Below are positions 10,103 through 22,600 of a DNA stretch of 64,000 nucleotides, in pieces. The stretch is from Isochrysis galbana (Eukaryota > Haptophyta > Isochrysidales > Isochrysidaceae): positions 3,460,614-3,524,613 of the forward strand of contig CM030932.1 of the NCBI GenBank assembly GCA_018136815.1, read 5' to 3'. A program made the translations under genes and the position numbers. The notes below the pieces were generated by a model. That model was not told where the DNA came from. It worked only from the letters and a program-made list of their open reading frames with translations, and did no database searches. How positions within the stretch are numbered: the first letter of the stretch is position 1; each line of letters begins with the position of its first letter.

Positions 10103-11479
10103 ATGCTGTCGCTCCTCACGCTCGTCGCTCTCTCCGCCAACCCAACGGCGCGGTTCGAGACGACGATGGGCAGCTTCAGCGCGGAGATCTACCTCGATCG
10201 CGTCCCGCGCACCGCCTCCAACTTCATCGGTCCGCCCAGCCTCCTCAGAGAGAGAGAGAGACGAGAGAGAGAGAGAGAGAGACGAGACGAGAGGGAGGGA
10301 GGGGGGACGGAGGGAGGGAGGGAGGGAGCGAGAGAAGGAGGGAGGGAGGGAAGGAGGGAAGGAGGGACAGAGAGAGAGGGATGGAAAGGGAGTGAGGGAG
10401 GGAGAAGGGGGGGGAAGGGGGATTGGGGAGAGGGACGGGGATGGGGAGGGAGACGGCGAGGGAGGAACGGAAAGGAGGTGGGGAAGAGAAGAAGAGGGAG
10501 CCAGGGAGGGGGGGAGAAGGGGGCAGCATGGACGGAGAGTGAAGAGGGAAGAGACCGTGAGAGGTCCATTGCTGGGAGGGAGAAAGGAAGCGGAAAAACG
10601 AGATGGGGTGAGAGGAACGACGATGCAATGACGGGAAGGGAGGGAGAGAGATTTGGTGGGAGAGACAAGGAGGGAGGGAGAGAGGGAGGCACACCTCATT
10701 CGCTCTCACGGATACGGGGAGAGGAGATGGCGGAAGGGCCGGCGTAAGAGCAAGACTTGATGGGAAGAGCGGAGGTTCGGGGCGTCCGGGTGGACAGTGA
10801 GAAATTAGTTGCGCCCAAGGGAGCAGAAGAGGGGATGTGAACGGAAGAAGTAGAGTGACTGAGAGAGAGAGAGCACGTGCATGCCTCTTGCCATGGTCCA
10901 ACGAGCACATGAGGCTGGTGGGCGCCGCGTCCCTGCCTCTTCTAATCCCATGCGGCGGGCGAGCCGGCTGACAGAATGTCCCCTTCTTTCCCGACAGACC
11001 TCGCCAACTCAGGCTTCTACAACGGCCTCCACTTCCACCGTGTCATCAGCGGCTTCATGAACCAGTTCGGCTGCCCGCACAGCAAGGACCCCAAGTCTCC
11101 GCGTGCCGGCACCGGCGGCCCGGCCGACGGCTCCTTCAAAAACTTGGCAACCGGAGAGACTGAGACGCGCAGCAACGGTGGCAACATTCAAGACGAGAAC
11201 ATCTCGAAGGACTCCAACAAGCCCGGCACGCTCTCGATGGCCAACACCGGCCGCCCCAACTCAGGCGGCTCCCAGTTCTTCATCAACGTTGCTGACAACG
11301 CCTTCCTCGACTGGTTCTCTGGCGGTCAGTCGAAGCACCCCGTCTTTGGTAAAATCACCGAGGGCATGGACGTGGTGACCGCCATTTCGCAGGTCAAGAC
11401 AGTCCGCGACAACCCCGTCGAACCCATCAAGATGCTCTCCATCACTGTCACCGGCCTTCCGGGCAAGGACGAGGTCTGA
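10103..11479 (+). CDS. Cyclophilin-type peptidyl-prolyl cis-trans isomerase
   Basis: Two exons, 10103-10229 and 10998-11479 (phase 1, GT-AG), give about 202 residues. The product catalyses proline cis-trans isomerisation during protein folding. Active-site residues are visible: Arg in FHRVI, Phe and Gln in GFMNQFG, QFFINV, and the His of SKHPVFG. The N-terminus [12 protein letters not shown] is hydrophobic and may be a signal sequence, so a secretory or luminal location is possible. The start at 10103 was chosen because the upstream open frame is low-complexity CT translation. The 768-bp intron is unusually purine-rich (GA and GGGA runs). Confidence 0.93.
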
Positions 11480-12596
11480 TGCGCCGGCTCTCATAGCCAC
11501 ACAAGAGAGCGCGCAAGGCAGCGGGTTGTGAACCACGAGAGGAGGAGACGCCGTCATCGAGCTTGCCTCGTCGTCTGTTGCCTTGCTGTCCGCACGCTCC
11601 CGACTATTGTGTCCTTGGCCGCCTCGTAGGCCGGGGGCGCATTCCGGCCAAGAAAGCGGCTGGTGGGAGGGCGGAGTCGGAGAGAGAAGCTGTCGGAGCT
11701 GTGAACTTGCCCGAGCTTGCGATTCGGTTGCTCGTTGGTCAGCCGGCGATTACCCACGCAGGCGAAAAGCGGCCGAACGCTAGGCTATTGTGCAACTTCG
11801 TGGCTGTGGTAATTGGTAGAAAGACCCGTGGACGCTTGAGGGAGGGCCCACGCGGATGTTGGGATGATGCGCCGATGATAGGATTGGAATCAGAAGCATG
11901 GCGCACGCACTTGTGTGTACACTGAGTCTGCAGGGAATACGTGGGCACGATGCGTGCAGCAACAGCGCGCTATTGTTATGGCCTGTGGACGTGTGTATTG
12001 TGCGCTGTGCATGCACATTACGCTTCAGAGGGCTTTTTTCCCTCTCATCACCAATCTTATCAACTATCGTCAAAACGATCGGAGGTCATGAAGCGCGCGC
12101 CGCTCCCGTAGCCCCTCACCCACCGCCACGCCGGACGATGGGTCCATGACTGACGCCGCGCCACAAGAAACGCCCTCGGCGAATCGATTAAGACGACCCA
12201 GTCACCCAGGTCCGCGCGCGGTCCACGCCCCGCGCCGCCTGCCCAGTGCAGCCCCACACCACCATGGCCAACGTGGCCACCAAGGCCCACCAGACCCAGA
12301 ACCACACCTCCGCCCACTATCTATACCTAGCTCTAGCTCTGTATAGCTACTAGCCAACTAGACGAAGCCCCAAAAGCCACAATGGGGCCACAAATAGCAG
12401 TCGGAGTCGCCAAGACTCCTCCCACCCATCCATGGGGAAACCCAAATGCCAAATGGCTAGCGGCCCCTACAACTACAACTCTGCGGTGCTGACCTTGTGC
12501 TCCGGCACGAGGCACAAGCACAGATCACAAATACCGCAGTCAATCGATTCTTCCGAGCTACAAGCTACAAGCCAACTAAATATATAGTCAGTTGCC
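11480..12596. other. Intergenic after cyclophilin
   Basis: It presumably begins with the cyclophilin 3-prime UTR. No further motif-bearing frame was found. The last bases before 12597 (CAACTAAATATATAGTCAG) resemble the leader before the LINE start at 46264. Confidence 0.5.
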
Positions 12597-13240
12597 ATGG
12601 AGCGCGCCCGGCGCGTCCCTCCTCTCCTTCGGGCCCCCCGCCAAGGGCTGCCCCAGACGATAGTCCAACACGCCTCGAGGCTCCTTGAAAGGGCAGAATC
12701 GAACCTAGCTCACGAACCCGACCCGGCGGGCCCAAATGACAATAAACCACGCGACATCGAAGCGGGCGGCGAAGCCCCACGTGTAATCAAGGTGTCTGAG
12801 AGCGACAGATACATCACCAAAATGAACAACATACATCATATGGATACACACCAGCAGAGCACACCAACTACCTAGTACCTAGGGGAACCAGGCGACCTCG
12901 CCGAAGTCGCGACTCCGGGCAAGAAACCCGGCAATACCACACCCCCGCTAAATGGGACAACGGACTGAAAGGCCCAAAGCACATGGAATACCCACTAGCG
13001 GACGAATACACGGTCAACAACACGACACAACTCGATCGTATCACGGTGTCAGACATAACGCGGGAGCTCACAAAAGACACCCCACGCGACAAGCCCCAAC
13101 CGGCACGCGCTCAAGTGCAGCTCAAGTGGCAACCAGCGCGGCGCCTCAAACCGCAGTATATCGGACTCCTGTGGATGGACCATCAAGGCACTCCAAGTGC
13201 GCACCTAGTCCGCTCCAGCTTCGCAAGCAATCAGTAAAGA
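12597..13240 (+). pseudogene. LINE copy with large internal deletion
   Basis: It starts like ORF1 of the 46.3-kb subfamily (MERARRVPPLLRAPRQG) and passes directly into ORF2 C-terminal sequence: ASRLLERAE, VSESDRYITKMNNI and, after a frame change, MEYPLADEYTVNN and ITVSDITREL. These align with the ORF2 tail at 7.5-8.7 kb. Everything between the ORF1 start and the ORF2 tail is therefore missing, while both ends remain. Stops at 12876 and later show it is inactive. Confidence 0.7.
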
Positions 13241-13676
13241 TCCGGGACATGAATAGTGTGGAAAGCGAGGAGGAAATGAAGTCGCCCGGTCGTCAGCTCT
13301 TGCGGCGCTACGACTCCGATTCCACTCCCACCTCATCGGAAATAGCCCCTCAAGCACAAGGAGAGGAGCCCCACCAATCAATGGGTAAAGCAAGCAGAGG
13401 GTTGGGCATGCAAGTAGAGCACCGATCACAAAGATTGAGGTGAGCTGGACACTGGCGCAGCCCGTCCTAAACCCCCCCGCCAAAAAGAGTACAACATAGG
13501 GAGGTGCAAGCCCCAGTCGCTCCGTAGCCGCCGCCACTATGAAGCTGACAGCTCGCCACTCGCGAGTACGCGCCAACGCTGGGCTTCCAAAAGATCGTTC
13601 ACGCACGCTGCACTCTACGGGGCGAAGAAAAGCCCACGTGAGCTGAGCTGTGTAGAGCGGCGTTGCCAAACGCGCG
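13241..13676. other. Gap before TRM11 3-prime end
   Basis: No supported gene is seen. A short plus-strand frame (13249-13443) has no recognisable motif. TRM11 3-prime UTR is expected near 13600-13676. Confidence 0.4.
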
Positions 13677-15637
13677 CTACTTTGCGCGAACCGTAAGGCG
13701 CACGATGTGGCTGCCCAGTGCGTTTATGCTCACGTCGACCGGCAAGCCCCGGCTCTGCGCGAGCCGCCATTCAGCGGCGTGTTTGGCGTACGCTGCGCGT
13801 CGTCTCGCCACCTTTTCGAACAGGGAAGGGTGCAGGACGGGCGCCTTGGGCGGGCCCATGGACATGGCTTTTCGGGTGCACTCGAAGATGGTGCCTCGCA
13901 CACTCGGCAACGCGTCCTCGCCCGGCGAGGTATCGCCGCTTCCGTCCGGCGGCCCCGATGCCGCCGCCCAAGCACCGTCCGGCACGCGTCGCATCGTGAT
14001 GCACCATCGCGACCACCGGGCGGCCATCCTCTGCTCGCACGCACTGATCAGCTCGAGCGCGGGGTGTGGCGGCAGCAGCGCCAGAGACTCGGCGATGGGT
14101 AGCGTGCACGGTAGCAGGAACACGAGGCGCCCGTTGTCGACGAGGGAGTGCGTTGCGAGGCTGAACAGGTCGGCGAAGATGGTGTCGAGGCTTACGAGCG
14201 CCGTGCGCGGAACGTGGGTGGCGAGCATCGACTCGTCCAGGGTGCGGCTCGAGAGGGACGGGTCATCAAGACTAGCGGAGCGCTCGCGGATGCCATAGGG
14301 AGGGTCGCACACGATGGCTTCGAACATCGGCCTCCGCGCCGGCGCCTTCGCCTCGGAGGGGGAGCCCTCGCTATCGGGCAGGCTCGACACGTGGAAGCAG
14401 CAGCCGCTGCGCGAAGTGTCGCCGTGCACAAGCCCGATTGGGGGCGGCAGACCGTACTCGGCAAAGGTGATGTCGATGCCTTGCCGTTGCGCCTGCGACT
14501 TCTTTGCAGGGCCGGACCGTGTACGCAGCTGGCCGCGCAGCGCTGCGTTGGGGCCGGAGGAGGGGGATGGGATCGAGGGGGATGGGGTCAGCGAGACCAG
14601 TGCTAGAGCCCTCCGCACGCCACCCGGACGGGCGATTCCCTTCGGGTGGGTACGCCCCTGTCGCGCTGCGGTACCTCGTACCTGGTCCGTAGATATCGGC
14701 GCCCACGACCCTCGCCCCAAAGTGGGCGGCTCCGATGAGGCAGCCAGCAGTGCCGCAATACGGGTCGAGCACCAGATCCCCGGGCCGGACGGCGGCGAGG
14801 TTGCCCATGACCAGGGAGAGCTCGGCGTCGAGTGAGGTCGTGCCTGCGCGGCAGCAGCGGGAGCCCGGTGAGCGGGTGGCCGGCTGAACGCCGCGGACAG
14901 CTGGGCACGCCTGTGGTCGCACCAATGTAATTGCGCCGCTTCAGGTCGTACTTTGTGACGAGATCGCGCCGGCCGACCGCCACTTCGCGCCCAAAGTAGA
15001 AGCGCCGCGCCCTCCGGCAGCCGAAGGGGTTGTCTCGCGCGCTCTCCGCAGGCGCAGCTGCATCTGGCTCATCGCTCCTCCGCGACGCCCCCACGACCTC
15101 GTCCTCCGCACAGTTGTCGACGAGGAGGACAAACACGTACTGCGGGTTCTTCATCCGCACCTTGCCTCGAAAAGGGACCGAGCGCAGCACCCTGTCGATG
15201 AGTGCGAGGCGCTGCTCGTCCGTCAGCCCGCGGCCGAAGCTCTCCACGACAATCTTAAATGTGACATCCTCCGCCAAGTAGGCCTTGTGCTCCTGGTGGG
15301 CCGCCGCCGCCTGAAGCTGATGCTCGAGCTGTACAAAGCTGTGTGCACTCGCCCACAGCTGTACAACCCTGCGCAGGAGCACCGCCCTGGCCGCAAGCCT
15401 GCGGAGCCCATCGGTCCCCTGTGGAGAGTGAAGGGGAAGGAAGACCGAGGGGGAGTTTGGTCTCTCAAAGTCTTTGAGGTGGTGGGGAGAGAGAGAGAGG
15501 TGGACGGAGTGGGTGTGAGCGAGGGAGAGGAGCTCTGGCAGCCGGAAGTCGAGCCACGAGTGCGAGAAGTGGGCGAGGAAGCGGGGGGAAGGTGGCTGGG
15601 GGTCGGGGGAGGGAGGAGAGGCGGGGGAGGCTGGCAT
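13677..15637 (-). CDS. TRM11: tRNA (guanine-10-N2)-methyltransferase catalytic subunit TRM11
   Basis: Three exons on the minus strand, 15637-14923, 14843-14682 and 14542-13677 (both introns phase 1, GT-AG), give 580 residues. The enzyme methylates G10 of tRNA with its partner TRM112. The N-terminus FLAHFSHSWLDFRLPEL is the typical TRM11 opening. The THUMP-like part ends in YDLKRRNYIG, joined by splicing to TTSLDAELSLVMGNLA. The SAM-binding motif is LDPYCGTAGCLIGAAHFGA, and the catalytic DPPYGIRE sits in exon 3 after an AEYGL segment. The start at 15637 (MPASPAS) was chosen over the low-complexity upstream frame. Codon bias is strongly GC3, like its neighbours. Confidence 0.93.
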
Positions 15638-15914
15638 TCTTTCCCTCCCCTTCTTTGCTTGTTTTCTTTTTCCTTTCCTTTTTTTTTGGGGGGGGGGGGC
15701 GGGAAGGAGGGAGAGGGGGAGGGGGGTGTCAGAGTTTTCTTGTTGTCCTAGTTTAATCCTAGTGCTGAGGGACCGTGCCTCCTCGGCAACGGAGCGCCTC
15801 CCCCGCGATGGGGGTGTGCGCGGTTGGTGCATGGCTCGTCCGGTGCATGTGGCTAGGGATGCTAGCCAACAAGACCTCTTACATGACTACAAATTCTAAC
15901 GAGGGGAAATGGGA

Positions 15915-16225
15915 ATGGGAACAGGAATAGGAATAGGAAGGACGTATCCGTTGAGATCTACTCCCTGTATGCCTGTATGTCGGGGTCTCCGTTTATCGCG
16001 CGGGTGAGCGCTTCTGTCGTGAGGAGAAAGCTGAGCGGTGAAAGTGATCATCCCTGGTCCCTGGGGCAGCCCGCTTCCTATTGTAAAGGGGTAGCTTCGG
16101 CCGCCGTTGATTTTGATCGTGCGGATGTGCGGATCGGTCTTGCCTCCTCGCTCGTGACTCGTGAGCGCTTTGGCTAGATGTTGAAAGTCCGGCCCGAAGT
16201 TGAGCACGCGGAGCGCTAAGTGGTA
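15915..16225 (-). pseudogene. LINE reverse-transcriptase fragment
   Basis: The minus strand reads LNFGPDFQHLAKALTS, then IRTIKINGGRSYPFTIGSGL and PQG, and after a frame change GVDLNGY. This matches the palm region at 48.0-48.25 kb. It covers only about 100 codons and is frameshifted, so it is a dead scrap. Confidence 0.8.
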
Positions 16226-16462
16226 AAATTCCCAGCTGACGCGAGGGCGAGAGAGAGAGAGCGTGAGTGAGGATGGGAGATGTGGGAGGGGGGATGGGTG
16301 GGGGGTTGGGGTTGGTGGCTATGTTGGCCATGGTAGTTTGTTTGGGTGTGGGTGTGGGTGTGGGGTGTCCAAACTATCAGTAAAAGTGATAGGGTCATGG
16401 GGGCCCCGTGCCCCCCTTCCTCCATCGCAGACACCCCCTGGGTGGGCCTGCACACTCAACCT

Positions 16463-16708
16463 GAGGTAGTGTTCCATCAAGTATGGGGCAGAATAAAAAT
16501 AGACTTTATGACATGGTCCACTCAGATTCATGAGGGTTGACACAAAAGGGAGCTTCAGACAGGCGAGGTTTTGGCTGACATCGGCCATGGGCCACGCTGA
16601 TTGGGCGAAAAATGCTTGCCACGAACAAGAACACAAGCACCCGCTTGACATCGACCGTCATGTATATAAATAACCACCGAGGTAGTGTTCCATCAAGTAT
16701 GGGGCAGA
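16463..16708. repeat. 30-bp direct repeat pair
   Basis: GAGGTAGTGTTCCATCAAGT and the ten bases after it occur exactly at 16463-16492 and 16679-16708, 216 bp apart. The segment between them has no recognised feature. Confidence 0.9.
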
Positions 16709-16779
16709 GTACAAGTCGCCTTACTCATAAAAACAGACAAGTTTCGCCCTAGCTAGGCGCTATTTTTGGATGACGCCCT

Positions 16780-17125
16780 AGGGGTCGGCGCGCACGCGGT
16801 GCGTCTGAGATGAGTTGCAATCAGGTGCGCACGGCGTGGAACCTTCGCCTAGGAGATTTTCCGCCAGGAGCACGCCGTGCGCGCGCCAGATAGCTATGCG
16901 TGCGCATAGGAGTTGATGAGTCTGCACGCCGTCATGCGCCGGGCGCGATGTGCAGCGGGTCCTCCGCGGGGACGCCGTGCGTGTTTCCGCGGGGGGAGGG
17001 GAGGGGAGCGGAGCCCCCGCGGAGACGCCGTGCGTGCGCATAGCGCATAGCAGCTTTTCGCTTATGAGTGCGTGCGCATAGCAGCTTTCACCTATGAGAC
17101 TGCACGCCGTGCGTCCACCCGTTCC
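16780..17125. repeat. Degenerate GC-rich repeats (CACGCCGTGCGTG / GCGCATAGCAGC)
   Basis: Irregular repeats of CACGCCGTGCGTG and TGCGCATAG-type motifs lie just upstream of the 17.2-kb gene. They could belong to its promoter or an intron. No coding signal is visible. Confidence 0.6.
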
Positions 17126-17248
17126 GCGGGGGGGGGGGAGTGGGCGTGGTGGCGAGTGGGAACCCCGGGGGCACCCCTTGGGGCCGCCGATTACTATTAC
17201 CGTATGAGGCAGAAAGACTAATGTAAACGGGGGTGCCCGGGCGGGCCC

Positions 17249-17782
17249 AAGCGCCACGTCAATGTGACGAAGCGCAAGTGCCGCTTTTGCTTCCTGGACG
17301 AGAACGAGCTCACAAAACATGACAAGAAGGGGCGCATGTACGTCAACTTTGTGCTCTTCGAGAAGAAGGTGGACTCGACTGGCAAGGGCGTGCACCTGAA
17401 CGACGACCAGATGCGCGCGCTCAACTATCGCCGGTTTACTCTGAAGAGCCCCAAGAAGGTCGAGCACAAGTGGGGGATCGTTCTCCGCGGCTACGACATG
17501 CACAAGTACTCGGAGGGCACGATGCCGGTCAAGGTGTACAAGTGCTCGGACGTGGAGTGCCCCTACGACGAGTCGAGCAGCCAGAAGTTCATCCACTCCG
17601 TGGCGAAGGCTCTCGGCCGCCCGTACCTCACCATGCCAAAGGCGCCGTACTGCTTTTATGCACTCCGCGACGACGAGATCAATACGGTGTATGCCAAAGA
17701 TCAGCTCTCCAATTGGAATGGCTTCTGCGGCGAGTGTGAGGCGAAGTACGGCAAGCCGCTTACTCGCGCACCTCGCAAGTGA
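17249..17782 (+). CDS. Unrecognised cysteine-containing protein, 5-prime exon missing
   Basis: The main exon encodes about 177 residues up to a stop at 17780-17782. I do not recognise the family. It has three Cys pairs that could bind metal: KCRFC near the N-terminus, KCSDVEC in the middle and CGEC near the C-terminus. It is basic and moderately polar, with no signal peptide or membrane segment. Strong GC3 and continuous globular composition support this strand; the long minus-strand frame across it is a shadow. An in-frame stop at 17219 and the absence of an ATG imply an upstream exon, with a plausible acceptor CCCAAG ending at 17248. Confidence 0.65.
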   Translation, partial: KRHVNVTKRKCRFCFLDENELTKHDKKGRMYVNFVLFEKKVDSTGKGVHLNDDQMRALNYRRFTLKSPKKVEHKWGIVLRGYDMHKYSEGTMPVKVYKCSDVECPYDESSSQKFIHSVAKALGRPYLTMPKAPYCFYALRDDEINTVYAKDQLSNWNGFCGECEAKYGKPLTRAPRK

Positions 17783-17885
17783 CTGTCGTGTGGAATGGGG
17801 GTTAATTGTGGAATGGGCCGCTTGCACTGCAGCGGGAATTGCTTCTTGCCCCTCCCTGCTTGGCCGCCGCCGCCGCCCCTCCGCA

Positions 17886-18320
17886 ATGAGTGTTCAACAG
17901 CCGAATGCATCGCCCAAGAAGGCGCCGACGAGGATGGGCGCCGCTGCAGCTGCTGCCGCGACGGAAGAGGACGAGGAGAACGAGGAGACTGAGGAGGAGG
18001 ACGAGGATGGCGAAGAGGAGGACGAGGTGGACGAAGATAGCGGAGAGGAGGAGAGCGAGGATGGCCAAGAGGAGAGCGAGCATGGAGAGGAGGGCGAAGA
18101 GGAGGAGGAGGAAGAAGAAGACGGAGAGGAGGAGGAGTTGGAGTCAAAGAAGAGGAGGCGTCTACCCGCCGAGTCCGCCTTTGAGTTGGTACATTCGCAC
18201 CCTCTGCTGTCCTCGGAAGTGCGCCGTTGCGAGGGCGGCGACTGGCGCTTTGTGGCGCCTATTCCTGTTGCAGCGCCCATGTCGATCTCTTCGACTTCAG
18301 CTTTCGCACCGACGGAGTAG
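17886..18320 (+). CDS. Acidic Glu-rich small protein
   Basis: ATG at 17886 opens a 144-residue frame. An Ala-rich N-terminus is followed by about 70 residues that are mostly Glu and Asp, then a basic KKRRR cluster (possible nuclear signal) and a normal-looking C-terminus (SAFELVHSHPLLSSEVRR, GDWRFVAPIPV). Acid tract plus basic cluster suggests a nuclear or chromatin-associated protein, but this is inference. It starts about 100 bases after the previous stop, on the same strand. Confidence 0.55.
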   Translation: MSVQQPNASPKKAPTRMGAAAAAAATEEDEENEETEEEDEDGEEEDEVDEDSGEEESEDGQEESEHGEEGEEEEEEEEDGEEEELESKKRRRLPAESAFELVHSHPLLSSEVRRCEGGDWRFVAPIPVAAPMSISSTSAFAPTE

Positions 18321-19689
18321 GCGCTTTCGTGCTGATGCGCAAACCGCGACATGAGACGGCAGAACAGACGATCAAAAGAGAGCGCCAGCGGCGGACTGCC
18401 GACGCGGCACCACACTCACATCAACACTCTCCACACTTACGTCTTACGTATCTTTATCACGGAACGCACAGGGGCCTGCTGACAGGCCGAACAAGGAAGA
18501 GAATGCCGACAAGAGAGCGACGGGGCGACGGACGATCCGAAGGGGCGACAGTTACGCACAGGGATAAGAATAAGGGAAAAATCTTTCGAAAACCCATAAT
18601 TGGCTTGATGAAGTCCGATGTAAAGTAGCGCCACAACATAATCCAACGGACAGCACCTGAGGGAGATCAGGGTCACCTAAGGGGGCGGTTCCTTGCACCG
18701 GGGGCACTCGCACGCGTGGCATAACCTAAAAACGCTAGGGGCACGCAAGGAGGTATGCCGGCGAAGGGCAAAGAGGGCGAATGTAGGATCCTGCGACGGT
18801 GACTAGTGACTCGCCTACAAGGAGGGGACATAGAAACGCAGACAACTTCTTAAACAAAAAGGTCGATCGCGGATGCGACACGTTTGTCTTCTTTCTAGCC
18901 TCCGCAGCGCTCCATACGCGGTCTCAAATACACCCATTCTGCTCCATTTCATGAATGTGCCATGCACCGTGCTGTATCCCGATCCAAGAGACCTCCATGG
19001 CGCCCCAGTCCACAAAATATGACACATCCTGTCCTACATCTGGTTTTAATCAGCTCTTGGTCTACCACCGGCGATGGGTAGTAGAGAGAATTTACATCGG
19101 ATGTGATTGCTCCACGTGCTTTGATATCCATTGTATTATTGCCACATTACGGGTAAAAAACTTTTCTCACACGCCCTAAATCTAAATGACTATGGACATT
19201 TGATGGCTCCATTCGATTGATGCCCATAATTGACGGAACGACACCTATGTGCTAGTTGAGTGTATTGGGAACTTTCTACCGAAAAAAAATTCTCAATTTT
19301 GAGATGGCGGTCATTTTAACCCCAGGTACCTAGTAAAAGAACTGAAACCGGTTTGACCGCCCTATTTCTTTCAATTCCAGAATCTCGATGTTTTTTCATC
19401 ATGTGCATTACTTGCAGGCGTTGTCTTACCGGGGTTAAACCTAAGCCAAAGTGCCCATCCTTTATAAATCTCCCTTGGGGTTCTTTGGCTCCGGGTGTGA
19501 ACCCTCCCGTCTGCAACTTGAGAATTTGGAGCCCGCACAATCTTCCTACCCAAAGGGTCCATCATAGTCCATAGAACCCCCTCAACACATGTGGGAAGGA
19601 CGGTAGGCAAGGGGCATCTAGGAAAGCCTGCTAGACTTCGACGCCAAGTATGGAAAAATGTATAAATGTGCAGCATTCAGTCTCGGCCC
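18321..19689. other. Intergenic with one dispersed 62-bp repeat
   Basis: No gene is recognised. Bases 19189-19250 (starting CTATGGACATTTGATGGCTC) recur almost exactly at 62358-62420. The motif TTTGACCGCCCTA lies at 19352-19364, as at the ends of the repeats near 42 kb. Confidence 0.5.
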
Positions 19690-22600
19690 TCAACTCCGAC
19701 CGTACTGAGTGATGTGCGCCTCCACGAGCCCATCCACATCGAGAAAACTTTCGTTGACGGTCCTCTTTGGCGTCTCCGTTGAATTGATATACGTCTCCTT
19801 GTAGGCAGTTGAGGCACCCAGATGGCGAAGGCTCAAGCTTGCCAATGCGCATGCCAAGGGCAGGCGGTCGACAATTTGATTAGAGAGACAAAAGACGTCC
19901 CGAACAGACGAAGTGAGCTGTAGTGCAAGTGATCCAATGAATGCATCGGCGCTCCCGGTGGTGTCAATCGGTTTATGGAGTGGCTGCGTCTCCAAGACCA
20001 GCATGCGCTCATCTCCATCCGGAGTGGGATACAAATGGCAGCGCCAGTTGTGATCGGACCACTCTGCAGGCAAGGGCACCTGCAATAGCCTGTGGCGACT
20101 CACCAATACGCATCCCCCGAACCCACCATATGCCTTGCTGTTCATCAAAAGTGCGATGGTGTAGTGCACGCCCAAGCGTGCAATGGCCCCGCCAGCCGTC
20201 GCGAGCGCCACGAGCTCCTTGCACCAATCCTCGCGCACGATTCCTTGGCCTGCATTCGTGCCATCCTTGGTGTCGCCGTACCCACATCGCACACAGTGCA
20301 TCATCTTGTTTTCGTAGCAAGCAAGCTTGGCCTTATCCCAGGGTGGCTTCTCCCCATCCAGTGCCCGCTTTTGCTCCATCACTTTTGCCAGCTCTATCAT
20401 CTCGTCGTCTTGAGCGCAAAATACGTCAATGAGCGAAATATATTCAACGCTCTCCCTCAACATATCCTCCATCATCGTGCCACCGGGCCGCATGACGGTG
20501 GTCAGCCCGTAGGCCTGAGCCCGTTCGAGAGCAACGAGGTTAGTCTGCAATTCAAGCTCGCATGACAGGCACAAGACGCCGCCTCGGAGCCCATCGACGC
20601 CGTGCTTGTCCCTGAGATGAGCGAAGGCGTCCATGACGTGCTTTTGCCACAAGGACTTGTTGGCGCCATCGACGTTCACCATGATGCGCGTGTCCACGCC
20701 GTGGGACGAACCTTCCTCAAGGATGTTCATGATGTTTGCCACCCCGGTTGGGTGTTTCGAGTCCTCGAAGAGAAGTTCCGTGTCAACTCCCGCAGATAAC
20801 AACTCCTCTCGTAGCGCTGCGCCGTTGCCGTCCTTGCCAACCGCACCAATAAGGCTTATCGTGGGAAGCCGCGCGGACGACTTGATGCTCATCTCGCGCA
20901 ACTTCTTCAGCAGAAGCGCGGCGGCCATACTCTGGTTGAATCCATTACCACCGGCTGCCGTACTGAAATCGTTGCTACTGACCTTGGATTTCAATTTCCG
21001 CCCCTTTCCGATGACATACTCCCCGCAAAATGTGATTAGGTCCATGTTCAAGGCACCGCACACGATCAGAGGAGGCATGCTGGGATCGTCGGTCCAGACG
21101 GGTGGGAACGCTTCGACACGTTCGGCTTCGGATGTAGAACAAGCGGAGGATGGACAGGACACCTCCCTAGAGGCTGGGTCGAAGACTTGATGCGACTGCA
21201 GCTGATGGGCTTTCGTCCAGCCTGGGATCAACGTGTCCCGTCCTCGACAAGACACGGTCTCATTCCTTTGCAGCAAGACGCGTTTGCCACCGCCATCCCC
21301 GGCGAGCCTTTCGAGCAAGGAAACTTCCCCACGCGACAACCCGTTCAGACGTAGGTCAAGCTCCTCAAAGTCCGAATAGCGAGCGGCATCGTGGAAGAGA
21401 AAGCGCAGCTCGTGGGCGCCCGAGTCAAGGATAAAATTACCAGCGAGACTAAGCGCTTGCAGAGCAGACCTGCCCTCGAGCGGTCGTTCCTTTAGAGCCT
21501 GTGCAAGTGCCTTGGCTCCATCTGGACCGAGCTTGTTGTACGCGAGATTGAGCCTCTTCAGTCGGTGTAAACACCTTGGGGTAGCGCAGTGGACGAGCGA
21601 GTTCAATCCCGAGAGACCCAGCGAGCAGAGGTGCAAGTCCAGATGAGTTATTCGACAGCCGACTCTCGCCAAAGCCTCGCCAACAACCCTGCCCAAGGGC
21701 TCGTTGTCGCCATGCTTCAGCATCTTGCTAACTGCGCCGCGAGCCTTTCCCGACTTGCAAATTGCGATCGAGGTAAGGTCTGGATGCAATTCCAACTCGC
21801 GCCGAAGAAGAATCGGATTCACATCGCCGACTTTCTCGAAGATAGGCGAGTCCTCTTCGTGGCGGAAGAATGTTCGGACATTGAGGAGACTCTTGGTGAA
21901 TTCCTCCGCGATGTCATGGTCCAGATCGGGGTTATCAAGGAGACCGAGAGTGTGAATAGGTTTGCACCCTGCGGCAGCGTCAAGATCGCGCATTTTCAGT
22001 GCGTCAAGCACCGTCTCGGCACTCTGCCGATCGAGCGTTGTGTTGCTCAACTCGAGCGTCGTCACCATCTTCAGGTCGCTTAAGCAACGCATGAACACTC
22101 GCGCACGAATCGGGAAGGCGTGCGCGCCGTTGGGGGTGGCCAGAATCGTGCGGAGCGAGAGCCCGGCGAGCGAGAGCCGGGCCTCGCCCGTCTCGTGAGA
22201 ATGGCCCATGCGGACGTACGCCGTACGTTTGAACAACTCGCTCACGTGCTGCACCGCGTGGAGCTTCATTCGCAGCGCATGCCCGAACGCGGTGCGAAAT
22301 CGACGGTCACCGAGGCTGTTCTTGGTCTCATTGAAGTAATCGGAGGGCTGATTTGTGAGTGGCTCGCCACCGGAGCCCGAGTAGTCCTTGCAATTCTCGC
22401 TGAGGTCCTTGAAGGCGGCGATGCCAAGGGCCGCGACCTTATTCCTCAGTTCGGCCACCTCCTTCTCCCACTTGTCCTCCGTCGTAGGTATTGCACACTT
22501 CGGGAAGAGGGAAAGTTTCCCCGTCTGGAGAGCAACGTCGAGGTCGCGCTGGATCTCGAGCTGCATATTCTCTAGCATCTCATGCACCATCACCCGGCGC

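Noticed and set aside
16778-17827. 349-residue minus-strand frame opposite the 17.2-kb gene
   Set aside because: Antisense shadow; the plus frame has GC3 bias and ordered Cys motifs.
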